Source: Glandiceps talaboti (lineage: Eukaryota > Hemichordata > Enteropneusta > Spengelidae). Taken from it: a stretch of 64,000 nucleotides of DNA. The stretch spans positions 11,732,910 through 11,796,909 of the forward strand of contig NC_135556.1 of assembly GCF_964340395.1 (NCBI RefSeq), read 5' to 3'. This document shows positions 23,536 to 35,585 of the stretch, piece by piece. The notes under the pieces were generated by a model, which saw only the letters and a program-made list of their open reading frames with translations, did not search any database and was not told the origin of the DNA. The position numbers and the translations under genes were made by a program. Position 1 is the first letter of the stretch, and every line of letters starts with the position of its first letter.

Positions 23536-26500
23536 ATGTCAGCATATTCACACGTAAAAGGAGGCAAACTGAAGTTAAAGGGAATGAAAAGTGACAGGTA
23601 AAACCGTAAAAGTACTGACTCAGAGGCAAATGGTCTTCTCTTAATTAATGTTATCAATCATGTGCAGAAGTTGGGATTCGATTCGATGTCAGAATCATCA
23701 GTAGGGAAAGTGTATTTCTGTCGAGCCAAATATTGTAAATAAACAACGTGTACAGCATAATTTCTTCATCATATTTATCATGCACAGCCCCTGGTTCTCA
23801 ACGCTGATCAAAATCCAAGTTTAGGTATCGCAGCTTTGTTGTAACATGCATGTGTATGTACCTCATAAAACTATGTTTATAATTGTAAAGTTAACGTTAC
23901 ATTAATTTTGTTTTAATTTTGTTTTCTTCATAGTAAAAAGAAACACAAGAAGAAAAGGAAGAGAGAAAACGGGGAAAAAGATGTAAAGGATGAAGATGCT
24001 GCCACACATGGTATGATGAATCATTTTCTTGATTTTGTTGAAGAGCAAATGATTAATGTGTGTAAATGTATTTGTTACTAAAATACAAATGTACATGTAT
24101 TTGCTGAGACTAAACTTTGACGCCATTCTTTATATGTTCTTGTATGTTCAAAATTTAGTCAAGTATGTTTAATATGTTTCACCAGCTTACTTCCAAGGGT
24201 TCAAAACTTAGCAAAAACATGATAAACTGAAACAAATACATTTTAGAAATTGTCCTGATATGTTCTCTTTAGCCTACCTGTGGTCGAGAATGGAGTAACA
24301 CTATTATTATATACATGTACACTATATACTACACTATGTCAGCTATCCTAATTGCCATTTTGATTTTCGCTTGTTAGGATAGCTGAAATAGTAGTACTTT
24401 TAGTCCTTCAAGACTACAGGCAGGCAATATGCTCCCAGGAGTTCTAGAAGAAAACCCTTCACAAAAACAGTATACATGTACATCTTGTAGGACTGCTACA
24501 TGTATGATAGATGATGAAATATGTGATGGAAACCAGATGAAAAGTTATACTGTAAGATATGTCTTGTCAGTCTGCCCTCACCTGAAGGGGTTGACCAATG
24601 TGTGAGGGCGCCCTGTAATGGCATACCTTGCACTAGACTCGTGAAAAGAGAGCTCAGTATTATTTCACATTATTGATACCCAAAGAAAGGAAGGACGAAC
24701 TCATGGTGATTTCACTTCCTAGCTGTGTAAATCAATGATGATTTATTTGAAACAAAATACAAACGATTCTTGGTTTATATTTGCCAAGCTGGTTTCACTC
24801 TGTATTATAAGCAGGGGTAACTGTTTCCCTATTAAAGAGCCAGCTACTATACTACCCATGGCCATCAACTTATTAAATATTGACTGACTGGTAAGCAAAT
24901 TTTCCTGGGCAAGTAAAATACTTGTGTCAGTGTACATGTGTACTAAAATCTCCCTGATTGAATGAATTTCCCAAATTATGTTTTCAATGCAGATTTTTTG
25001 TGGCCACTTATTGAATATTTACAGCTGGCCCACTCCAAAAGTACATGTACATGTATATTGAACTCATGTGGGACTTCAGGCTGGGAGGGTGATACCCTCC
25101 CACATCCAACCCTCACTAGCCAATCTGTGATTGAGCCAGCCAGCTGCTCTACAGCTGGTTGACCCCACACTTTCTTATTTTGTTCCTACTTCTAAATTTA
25201 TTGAAAACCCTGATGAGTATATTTGTTGTTTATGTTTGGTTCCACAGGTGGTTGGTGGTGTGTTTCTACAGTTGATGAAATCCATGGTAGTGTTGCCATA
25301 GAGATGCATGCAAATGCCTTTATATGTGCCCTTGACAATGGCTTATTTACAGTTGGAGTACCCCACACTGATCGTATGTATCTGGACAATGCTAAAATGT
25401 TTATAATCTGCATATTTAATTATTATTGTTACACAGATCTTACAATACGATTTTCAAATTAGATATTATTCTCAATATTTTTTTTCCATTCAACCAAGGA
25501 AAATATGAGTGACCTAAGGGGTTTTATCACTACTCATCTAGCGACTCGTATTGACAACCCTTAGTTCACGAGTATTTTCCAGCTGAATGAACAAAAATAT
25601 TGGAGAATAATTTATGAAAAAACAGGGAAAATAATGGTGATTTGGAATGGTTTGACTGGTATTTTGAGCACTGCAGAACTAGTGACGTAGACATGGGTTG
25701 GCATGACATACAATGGCCAGGGTATATAATCCATATTTTCTGTTCAATGAAAATAACTTAGCTTGAGTATGGTATAATACAAGATTCAAGGTTGATGTAA
25801 AAAGTCATAATTTTTTTTTGGAAAAATTCTATTCATAGATATAATTAATGTTAATGAATATTAATTAGTCATATATCTTGTAGTAGGTAAATGATGTAAT
25901 TATGATCATAGATTCACATTTTACATTTTGGACAATGTACAGCCCATTTCAAGTAAGTGTTCTCTGGCTATGTTTTATACATGTACAACCACACAGAAAC
26001 CAATAAGAAACTGTACATTCTACACTTGTATGCGAGAATCAATCCTTGTAAAATAGCTAAAATCTCATCAATCAAATTGATATAACATGAAAGTTATGAA
26101 CTAGTATTTCTCAATATGTTACATTACAGAAATGTTTTAATTGTTTTTTGTGTTTTTTCCTTATTTTCAGTAAGTGAAGGTCCAGAACCACCAGAGCAAT
26201 TTACAGCAGTGAGGGTATCTGACAGCCACATAGCATTGAAGTCTGGTTATGGTAAATACCTGTCTGTTAATTCTGATGGCTTGGTGGTTGGCAGGTCAGA
26301 TGCAATTGGTGCCAGGGAACAGTGGGAGGCTGTTTTCCAAGATGTAAGTTATGAATCAATAGATATGGAAACTGAAAGATATGCTGTCTTGTAGTACACT
26401 CTGTCATTTGTTAACACAGGATAGCAAGTAATAAGAAGTGTTCGAAACAATGAGTCTTTTATCTACTGAATGCATACATTGTATAGAGTTAAGTGTGGCA

Positions 26501-26585
26501 ATCATGTTTTGTTTTTTTAGCATAACTGAATTGAGGTTTGGTTGTGCTATAGGCATGGTGAAATGTGTGCGTGCGTGCATGCGTG

Positions 26586-26618
<33 letters not shown>

Positions 26619-29600
26619 TACTATGCATGTGTGTGTATGTATGTAAATTACTTAAAGTCAAACACCACCAGTCAGATTGCCCGAAGGACATTGCTTAGTT
26701 CAGTTGGATGGAAAATTGTTCAAATGAAAATGTACTGGTAGTAATTAAAAAAAAAGGGGGTTACATTTTATCTTATCAAATTACAACAGAATCATTTTTT
26801 TTTTTCAGGAGAAGATGGCACTTTGTAGTAACAATGGATGTTTTGTTTCTTATAATAATGAAGGAGATATCGTTGCAAAGAGTCAAACAGCAGGTGAAAA
26901 TGAATTCATCAAGGTAAGAGAATATTTCATGTCATGGATTTTAGTTCAATGTTTAATTAAGTATGATATTGTATTAGTTATCATCAGGTTGTATAGTGGA
27001 ATCATGTATTCATATTAGGCCTAATAAAAAAAAATTGTATGGTTCCGGTTATGCTCAATTTTAGAATAGGTGGGGTAGGTAGATTTTTTGTGTATTTTAT
27101 TATATATTTTTTTTCTGTGTTAGTGTCTAGTTCAGGTTTTCCATTGTTTTCCAAATGGTCTATGTGTTGTTTATTTCATCCTATAGTATCAGATGTAAAG
27201 CTATTACAAATTGGAAGAACAGGTTTCAGTGTCTTTTTAAGTTGATGGCATCCACTATTTCTCATGAGACTTCACAATTTTTGCAATTTTATTATTTTTT
27301 CTTGAATTCGTAAAAAAAGTTTAGGGTCGGCAGTGAAAAGCTAGGTGGAGGTCGGGTATAAACCAGAACCAAACAATTATTTTTTTAGGCCTTAGTAATG
27401 TAAAAAAAAAAAAGAGATCAGTACCAGCACATATGTTCATGTTTATTGTTTATTGATGTTTCATACTAAGTCATGTTTTTTCAATGATCAGATTCGTTCT
27501 AGTGCACCCCGAGTTAAAAAACAGAAAGATGATTGTTTATTGATGTGTCATACTAAGTCGTGTTTTTTCAATGACCAGATTCGTTCTAGTGCACCCAGAG
27601 TTAAAAAACAGAAAGATGATCACGTTCCAGAAGAAGACAAAGGAGAATTAGGATCTTGTGAAGTTAGTTATGTGTAAGTATTTTATGATTGAGTATTGTT
27701 GGTTCTTTATTATCAGTACATCCTTGCCAATGCACAGTGTTATTGTATTTTTATCACTACATGTATGTGTATACATCATGATGTGCCTCTAAATGCAATC
27801 TGATTAAAATCCAATGTGGTGAATTTATATTCTTTATCTATCTCTATTTCCCTTCGTCATTGTCGTTTGTTTTCGATTTTTTTCCCCTCATGCTGATCCT
27901 GTAATGTGGGATAATAAGCTAACCTCTAAGGTATTTCATCATGATCTCAATGTTTTCATGTTATGTGTACTTTAAACAATGGTTTGTCATCCACTTTGAA
28001 AGATTTTGGTCTGATATGGCTCATACATGTACTCAGTCACTATTTTCATGGCATACATGTCTCTGCAAATTTCACCTTCTGGGTGTATATCTGTTAATGA
28101 AATCCCTCGTGAGTCTTATCAAACCCCATACCATACTATGACACACAAACAATGCAAAGCCATTTACAGTTATCAGTTATTTACTATTATCAGTTGAGCC
28201 AAATGTTATAACTCACATACAATGTAACTTGCTGAAGGTCCACTTCAGGTTAGCATAAGTTAGTATTAAAATTTAAATGTGAAAGCAGTCTGGCAGAGCT
28301 GGAGAAAACATTGTTTCTGAACAATAGAATAATCCTATGTAATCGTATAATTCCAGATAATATAGCACTGATGCGAAAACATGTGATTGAACCCTGCCCT
28401 TTAAAAGTACAGTTTGACCCTTGACCTTGCTTGGTCAGTGATGCTCTTTAGAATGACTGCATGCTAATCATATAGCTGAAGACTAGATAGATGGATGTTA
28501 GGTAGTTCAATCCCTGGTTCTCCCTTTTGAACTCTCATTTACATGGCTAAAGATTTATAGTCTCAAGTGTATAACTGTGAAAATAGTCTTGAAACATAAT
28601 AAAGTGTTGAAGCCATGGAGTGTATTTTAGTTACAACAAGAATACCTCGGAGAATCCGAACAATGAAACCATGAATGATAGTGAAGCAAATATTTTAAAC
28701 AACATAAATGACACTATATACACACACATTCAGTGTACTCCAAAGACATCACATACTTTCTGCATATCTGTACATTGTCATCCAAGTAAATTTTCATGTA
28801 GCCCTTCCTAGAAATGAGATAGGATGATAGATTTAGTTATTGATTTAAGACTCAACACATTATACGATAGACTGTAAGATATATCATATTGTTCAGCCCT
28901 ATCAAGCTTCTTTTGAGTTATAGCTGATTGTGTGGCATGAATGTCATGTCTAACAGAGTAACTATTTTGGTAGGAAATTCTTATCAACCTTGTCTATACT
29001 GCTGTGAACACTGTTGTATTCATTCTCTTTTTGTGGCCTGATTATTTTCATTAAAAATTCACATCCCTCATGTTTCCAGTTTAATGTTTATATTTATATC
29101 AGTCAAATATGGACTGTACCACCTGTTAGTTATTATTTTATGATTCATATTCGGTTGTCCATTGTAGCTTTCAAAAAAAATACAATGAACTTCTATACAT
29201 TGAACAAAACAATCATGTGTTTATGTACATGCACATATGTAATGGAAAAAATGGTATACACTGCAGTAATCTAATTAAAAATGAAAATATTGTAACTGTG
29301 TATAAACACAGAAAATTCAAACAGGAAGGAAATATTGCAATTTGTTATTTGTTTGTAAGGGGGAACAGGTGTTTAAGACCAAAATATCAGTTCTGTGTTT
29401 AATGTCTGCTGCACGCGACTTATTCACCCAGTAATTGTGTGGAAAATTCCCCAAATGCTGACAATATTTAATAATTTGCCAATCTTTAGAAATCTGATGC
29501 AATATCATATTATGATCCAGATGTACATATAAAATTTAGTTTAAGCTGTGGAATGCAATGTCTCCAGCAAAGTATGCAAAATATGAAAGTTGTTAGTCCC

Positions 29601-31057
29601 GTGAAGGGGGGCTATTGCAATGGGCTCCGTCTGGCCATCTCTGACATGCAATATCCAATGTCAGTCAAACTTGTCACAAAGGAAATATATCATATCAGAC
29701 ATATATCAGACATATCAGACATATGCACATCACTTTGTTTTACGAAATATGCTAATTTGACAGTGGCAGTCATCATAGTATTTGTGCTCAAAATGTCAAC
29801 AGTTACTGCATAACTCAAATCTGTAGTACATAGAGACTCCAATCAAGTGTCTACCCCTATACTATCAGGTGTAAGCTTTCTTTTCAAGACATTGACCTTT
29901 GACCTCTACCTTCGCCATCGCCTATCAAAATATAGCGTGATAAAAAGACACTATATGTATGTAGTAATTGTTAGTTGCCACCTGTTTCTTTTAAATCATG
30001 CCACCATTGTCATATAGTAGTAGAGTATTTGAAGGGGGGGGGGGGGGGGTGTCTTGTATGAAGACTTGTTTTGTGTTTTCAAAAACACTATCCTGTGGGT
30101 TTATTCGTAGTGATTCATCATTTTATACAGAATCTGTAGTGACATTTTATTGTGAATATTCTGTTAAGGCCACTTTCCTGCCTTCGTTATTCAGAATTCA
30201 ACATCTCGTAGTACCATTGAAGGAAAAATATGTACTTACAATTATAAAAGCTTTGAAAGATTAATATGTTAATCTACAATGTAGTCTCCGATGGATTCAC
30301 ATGAATGTTTACTGTATATTTTTGTTATTGGTAAAGTAATGTGATGATGTCCTTTTTTCAGGAAAAAATTCCAAAGTTTTCAAGACAGAAGACTTAGAAT
30401 AAACCCTGCTGCCAAAGAAGATTTAGACAGAGCTCGAAAGAAAGGCAAACTTCATGAAAAGCTTTTAGACAGGTAAGGATACAAAAACTGCAACTTCTTG
30501 TATTGACCTCTGTTCAATGAATTACAACCTTGCTACAAGACATCACACTAAGTGTTTACCTTGATGAACCTGTATCTTATCAAAATGATATGTGATCAAG
30601 TTACTTATGAATAGGCCCTCTATTCTCCCCAGACTTGGAGTTAGCATGTAGACTATTTTGCATAATTAATTTGCATATAATTTACATACACTTGAATTTA
30701 TAACTCCTCTCTCCCTCACTCAATCAAGAGATAAAATATACCAAAGTTAGGCCCTAATAAACATTTTTTTTTCTAGACCTTACTGGTACATGAATAATGG
30801 AACAGATGTTATTTGCAAATTTATCATTACAATCCCAAAACATAAAATGGAATACTTGCATCTGACTATGTTTTGAATAAATTCCCAGGCATTTATTCAT
30901 TGTTACCATGGCTACTAACATCATCAAATCGACCTTTTTACCGTTACACCGACTGCTCAATGGTTAAACCTATTTAGATTTTCAACAAAATTTCTTCTTC
31001 TTCTTTTTTTCCATTTGCAGGAGGGAAAAAATGAAAGCTGATCGTTACTGTAAATAG
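23536..31057 (+). CDS. FRG1: FRG1 orthologue (actin-bundling, RNA-associated nuclear protein)
   Basis: Nucleolar/Cajal-body protein linked to pre-mRNA processing and F-actin bundling (family knowledge). Eight exons join in frame: 23536-23597, 23934-24010, 25248-25373, 26171-26343, 26809-26913, 27579-27673, 30362-30472, 31021-31057, giving 261 residues (human 258). Exons 1-2 encode the basic, Lys-rich nuclear-localisation N-terminus. Exons 3-6 hold the fascin-like beta-trefoil, with [44 protein letters not shown] and EQWE. The C-terminus ends [12 protein letters not shown], as in other FRG1 proteins. Oddity: an 87-bp tandem duplication (27492-27578 and 27579-27665) gives exon 6 two acceptor sites in the same frame. 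The upstream one (exon from 27492) would add 29 residues. A polyadenylation signal AATAAA lies at 31510. Confidence 0.95.
24545..24637. mobile_element. TAGTCT-ended MITE (family A), decayed ends
   Basis: Left end tatactgtaagatatg, body ggggttgaccaatgtgtgag, right part gcataccttgcacta. Flanks gatgaaaag and cgtgaaaag are possibly a mutated 9-bp target duplication, but the boundaries are uncertain. FRG1 intron 2. Confidence 0.65.
26566..26643. repeat. TG-rich microsatellite (TGCG/TGTG)
   Basis: tgcg units followed by a pure TG run in FRG1 intron 4. Minus- and plus-strand frames across it are artefacts. Confidence 0.9.
27018..27391 (+). mobile_element. GGCC-ended MITE, 3-bp target duplication TTA, copy 1
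   Basis: A 374-bp element starting ggcctaat and ending attaggcc-like sequence, with inverted ends that include ggttccggtt / aaccagaacc and a run of A/T. Both flanks are tta (27015-27017, 27392-27394). The copy at 38000-38383 is the same family in the opposite orientation, flanked by tca. A 3-bp duplication and GG-start termini fit PIF/Harbinger-type non-autonomous elements, but that class is a guess. It lies in FRG1 intron 5, 100 bp before the duplicated acceptor. Confidence 0.8.
27453..27665 (+). repeat. FRG1: 87-bp tandem duplication across a FRG1 splice acceptor
   Basis: Two consecutive copies each contain catactaagtc, a T-run, an acceptor cag and the first 42 bp of exon 6 ([14 protein letters not shown]). 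The acceptors are at 27491/27492 and 27578/27579. Spacing is exactly 87 bp, a multiple of three. The whole stretch between them stays open. A handful of substitutions separate the copies, so the duplication is not brand new. Confidence 0.93.
29590..29945. repeat. Dispersed repeat, opposite orientation to that at 15.7-16.7 kb
   Basis: Begins ttagtcccgtgaagggg and continues with ggctattgcaatgggctccg. The stretch also contains ttgacctttgacct, characteristic of this repeat type. A short catatcagac tandem lies at about 29690-29722. FRG1 intron 6; no coding sequence seen. Confidence 0.4.
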
Positions 31058-33822
31058 AAGAATGCTGTTTTACTTCTGCTGCTTTCTTGAATATTGGATA
31101 TTTTAATGACATCACTTATTTTGTTTTGTTTTTAATTCATTTTATTGGAACAAGATGGTCTCTTTAAGAATGATGTATTTTCCTATTATTTTGAGAATCG
31201 TATGTCCACAGACGACAATTTTATTACAACCCATAACACCAAAGTGAAGTGTTTTCTGTATGTACCACAATCGTTTATAGTATCCATATCAAGTGTAAAA
31301 GTATACTGTTTCAGTTGCTAATTGACCACATTAAAAAGGCCACATTCTAGGCTTGTAAATGAACTAATTGAAAACAGTTGGTATACTTTTACACTTGGTA
31401 TGAATGCTATAAATGAGTGCTGGTATAGCACATGGAGAAAGTGCTTGACTTTAGTGTTACTCATTGTAGTATGTACTTTACCAAGAATCTTTTCACCTTT
31501 AATAGTAAGAATAAATTTTGAGGAAAAAAACGTGTTGTGTTTTTGCAATGTTTTTTCCCCACAACTATAAAATACAGTGTTCTTTTTAATAATACACGTC
31601 ATTGTCAAAACATGTTCATGGACACTAGATAAAAATGAAGTGAAAATCTAGACAAGACGTAGACAAACATACATGCTTGTTCTGATAAACTAAACAATTT
31701 TAGTTATCCTGTATTTTCCTTTTGAATGTGTACAACTTGATTTGCATGTGGCATACTGCTGGTAACAGAGCTATAGGTTTTTACATATCAAGAAAGTAGA
31801 ATACCATAAACAGAATGGGCAATCTGATATGTCAAGGCATGATTCAATCCAGACACCATCTATGACAATGTCTGGTATTATGGCTTTGTTTTATCTTTTT
31901 GTTTCCGTATTATCTAATATTAAACCTAGAGTAATATTAAGGCAGCTGTTGTTTTTCACATCCTGTAATTAAACACCCACTGCTTAGAGTAAATCTGTAT
32001 TCAGTGATATTTCTACACACAAGTGGAGCTAAAAAATATTTCTATTTTTTCAGAGACACCTGATGTATAATGCACAACACTGCTCTGGTCCAAATTCTCA
32101 TCAAGTTATGGAGTCATTCCTACATCCCGCCTAAACCCCTTATCTTGATTGATAAAAATGTACTGTTTTGTGGTCTTGTAAGGCTAGGAGCATGACCAAA
32201 AATAGTTGTGCTACAATGCCATATTGGCGCTATTTTTAACCAGGTTTAGAAGTTTGTTTCAAGTTTAGTCACCCTAGCACTAGCAGTAGACATTTTTACT
32301 GCTTTCCAATTGGCTCTTCAACCCTGTTTTGTTTCCTCAGGTTTTCCAGCTTTGCCTGTCACAGTGCATCTCGGCATGATAATAACCCACAAACCCAGTA
32401 GCTCCACATTACAGCAGCATTGAAATGAATGATGAAATCATAAAAATCTTTTGGCTCATTCATAAATATCATACCAACAAACGCACATGATCCAAGATAT
32501 TCATTTTCTAAAACAACATTTTATTTAGATGAGAGGTTGATTAACAAGACAGGCATTGACGTGTTCTACAGAGCTAAAAGTAAAAACACATAAACTACAC
32601 ACTTTCAGATACGCGATACCAATGAAAAAATGATTCTGGAACAGAAAAAGTTCAAAACTTGCTCATGTCATTTGACAAACAGCATAGTATCAGAGTTGAT
32701 AAAACATTTGAATTTCTCAAAAAATAAAAATGTGTTTTATTGATTCTTTAAAGTCTTGGTGACAAATATTAATATATAGATTAATAACATGCTGTGACAG
32801 TATCTGCCAGCTACAACTTTTGGATATGAGATACTAATAAATGTAAATTCTAAAACAGAGAAAGTTCAAAACTTGTTCATGTTACTTGACCAACAGCATA
32901 GCATCACAGTCCACAAAAGATTTTAATTCTCATATTAAAAAAAAAAATTGTTTATACTTTTGATGACAAATATTACTGTATCGATTTTCTATTTTGATTT
33001 TGACATGCTGTGACAGAATCTTGAATGTAATAATTTTATAACATGATTGCGGAGAATAATTACTTTTTAACACAAACTGTGAAGACACAGAAGTTGGCTG
33101 CCTAATATTAAATGGTAAAAATTGAAGTTGATGGTTATACAAGTCAATAAACAAAGCTTGCAACAATCTATTTTTCAGCTGCTTCTCAAATGATGGTTAT
33201 CCTTGAATGCATTATCTGGAGAAAAAAATAATGTTCTATTAAAACAAGGATTTTACTTTACATAAAAGAGCTTTATAAAGTTTTAATTATCTCCATAATA
33301 AAGTACAAGATATGAATGTATAGATCATTAAAATGGCAGACCATAGCAAAAGCTGTAGGAGGAAGTGATGGCCACAATATCTGAAATGTGTATTCTACAA
33401 ATAAGTCCATTTACTGTCACAACATACAGCAAAGGGGTTGACAGAAGAATGAAATTTGACCATTGCTTTCTTTCATTTAAATCATCTAGCCAAACTTTCC
33501 ATAACAACCCGCCCCCCAAAAAAAAAAAAAACGAAAAAAAAAAAAAACCTGACCGCCTATCAGCTCAGACAATCAGTGTTTCACTGTGCTTGACTTGGTA
33601 TGCTATTAAATACAGGAATGCTATTGTAAACACTTGTTGTAAACACAGTGCAATGTGGCGTAAATCATAAATCACAGACCAGGTTTTTGCTTTGTTTTTG
33701 CATTTAAAATCAACTATATGTGTAGTGATACATTATGTCATGTTAACAGCTACTTGATCGAAGTTTACATTGTGTTAGATTTTACATTATAATGTAAATA
33801 CAGTGACCTCACATACCTTCAT
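31058..33822. other. Convergent intergenic region FRG1 / ATOX1
   Basis: No gene supported. It contains the FRG1 3' untranslated region with AATAAA at 31510-31515, and a roughly 216-bp tandem duplication at 32598-33025. A-rich tracts lie near 33510-33547 (one preceded by a C-run). The remaining short open frames show no family signature. Confidence 0.75.
32598..33025. repeat. Diverged tandem duplication, period about 216 bp
   Basis: Unit 1 starts near 32598 and unit 2 near 32813. Shared blocks in order: acttt-gata-gatac, agaaagttcaaaacttg-tcatgt, tgac-aacagcatag, gacaaatatta and catgctgtgacag (32788 and 33004). It lies between the convergent 3' ends of FRG1 and ATOX1. Confidence 0.8.
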
Positions 33823-35264
33823 CTACTTTGTTCCAACATAAGTAGTCGCTTTGCCAGTTTTCTTCAGAATTTCCAGCAGCTCATCAGAAGACAAGGTCGA
33901 CTGTATGAAGACTTTCTTGGCCGGCAAATCGATTTGGAAATCAGTCACCTTGTCTGTAATGTAAACATTTTACTTTTTAACGGTAAATAGATTTTGTCTG
34001 AGCATTGAAGTATAACCCACTTCCATGGTCTGAGTGAGTCTTATTTTTAATGGTAACTTGCTTAATTGTAAGGTTACTTTTAGTTCAATGCCTACAATTC
34101 AGTTGAACTATTATAGACCCTACATGAAAGGAACTATGACTGAATGAAGAGTATTGGAAAGAATGCTTGATATTGTTTTAGCTGTTACTGAGATAGCGAC
34201 ATGTCTTTTCAGCATTGCTCCACACAGAACTTTTTGAAAGAAATTCAAAAATAAGCCATGTACTTCATGTGTGCATGTCACATATCACATGCATTGGGTG
34301 TAATGGTTTGTACAAGTATTGTTTGATATAAATGTTCAAACATACGTATCGAGCAACATTCACTCTTTATCTATGGTTAGTGTATGTGTTGGCATACAAC
34401 ATAGCAGCGTTTCCATAGCAGGGTGAAATATGACCCTGGTTTGCCTTTGGCGGTAAAGTAACATTTTTTTGGCACGGTGCATTCTTTCTTATCATGAATA
34501 TTCACTTAACAATGTTACATATGATCATTTCTCACGTAAAATCAACTGTTCTAGTCTCTTACCGTTTCGGTTTTTGTGCTTTCCTCTTATTTTTTACACA
34601 CTTTATTGGATTCATTTTATCTTTTTGTTCATTTTCTGTACTCCCATTCTTTGCTTCATACTTTTTTTTTGTATTTTTGCCCTTGAAAAAAACTGTGCAC
34701 AGTCGAAACGTTGGGATTCAAATAAAGCAGAAGTTTTTACCAGACTTGGACTTGTCCTTTTATTCAAACTCAAGTTATGCCGTACTCAAGTCCATCTGTG
34801 TTGAAATTTTGAAAAGCTGACCGTACCATATCACTGTACTACTATAGTTGGACTGATACTTGTTTCTACGACCATGGAAGTATAACCCACTTCCATGGTA
34901 CGACGAACTCAGTAAAATCAACATGAATTAGATACGTTTACAGCTTACTTACCTCCCTGTTTATTCAACACACGGGTTACAGCACCGGAACACCCTTCAC
35001 AGGTCATTTCGACATTAAACTCGTGCTACAGGTACAACAACAGTGATCAGAACAGTTAGAGAGAGAAAAGCTGACCACACCCCAAACACCAAAGCCGAAA
35101 ATCTTCTAAAATTTCAACTGGACTGGACACGTCAGTGCCGTCAGTACGACTACGTGGAATGGAATGAAATGAACGTTGCTTTTTCTCTGTACATACGTCA
35201 CTGTAAGTAAGATTGGTTATTCAGGCGAAGATTCGTGAAAATATAAAATTACCTTGGTGGCCAT
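33823..35264 (-). CDS. ATOX1: ATOX1-type cytosolic copper chaperone
   Basis: Carries Cu(I) in the cytosol to P-type ATPases of the secretory pathway (family knowledge). Three exons splice in frame: 35264-35253 (MATK), 35025-34953, 33953-33823, giving 71 residues (human 68). Exon 2 holds the metal-binding MTCEGC motif followed by SGAVTRVLNK. Exon 3 has the beta-alpha-beta remainder: DFQIDLPAKKV, then LLEILKKTGKATTYVG. The Lys after KKTG that caps the copper site is present. The tiny first exon, which ends after the fourth codon, is supported by a good donor and a plausible ATG context (caaaATGgcc). Convergent with FRG1 and head-to-head with ASAH1. Confidence 0.95.
34009..34899. mobile_element. 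Probable retroelement remnant bracketed by 22-bp direct repeats in an ATOX1 intron
   Basis: gaagtataacccacttccat occurs at about 34009 and again at about 34877, in the same orientation. Between them, near 34690-34725, is tcgaaacgttggga followed by caaataaa, a motif combination familiar from the 3' ends of Penelope-like retroelements. The frames in between have no recognisable reverse-transcriptase motif. Identification rests on short motifs only. Confidence 0.3.
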
Positions 35265-35585
35265 TTTGTTGAATATAAGTAGCTGTAGCTGTAGTTAGCT
35301 CGTTGAAGAGAATGTAATTTTGCGCTGACTGTATAAACTGTCAGTCGATGGAATGGTCTTTTTGTGTTGTTAAGGCTTTTGCACTTCGCACTTCGCACAG
35401 TGATCATGTGACATGTCACGTTACCGTTCAGCTGATCATAAATTTGCATTCATGCCGCGCGATATTTGCATATGATCAGGTGGCAATGTTCAGGTAACAC
35501 CTCGTGACTTATTTCCTGCTTTACCTTTCACCTGGCTGTGCTAGCTGGCACTTTGATCGAACACGGTTAGCCTATAATTGTAACC
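35265..35585. promoter_or_regulatory. Bidirectional promoter region between ATOX1 and ASAH1
   Basis: Divergent start codons only 321 bp apart. A 12-bp palindrome GTGACATGTCAC with an E-box centre lies at 35408-35419. Octamer-like ATTTGCAT sites lie at 35442-35449 and 35464-35471, the second within ATTTGCATATG, which recurs exactly in the GM2A promoter. No TATA box. A gcacttcgcac repeat lies at about 35381-35399. Confidence 0.7.

Noticed and set aside
34469-34820. Two overlapping hydrophobic frames of about 110 codons
   Set aside because: Phe/Leu-rich translation of T-rich intron DNA in ATOX1, with no family motif and running through the retroelement-like motif.
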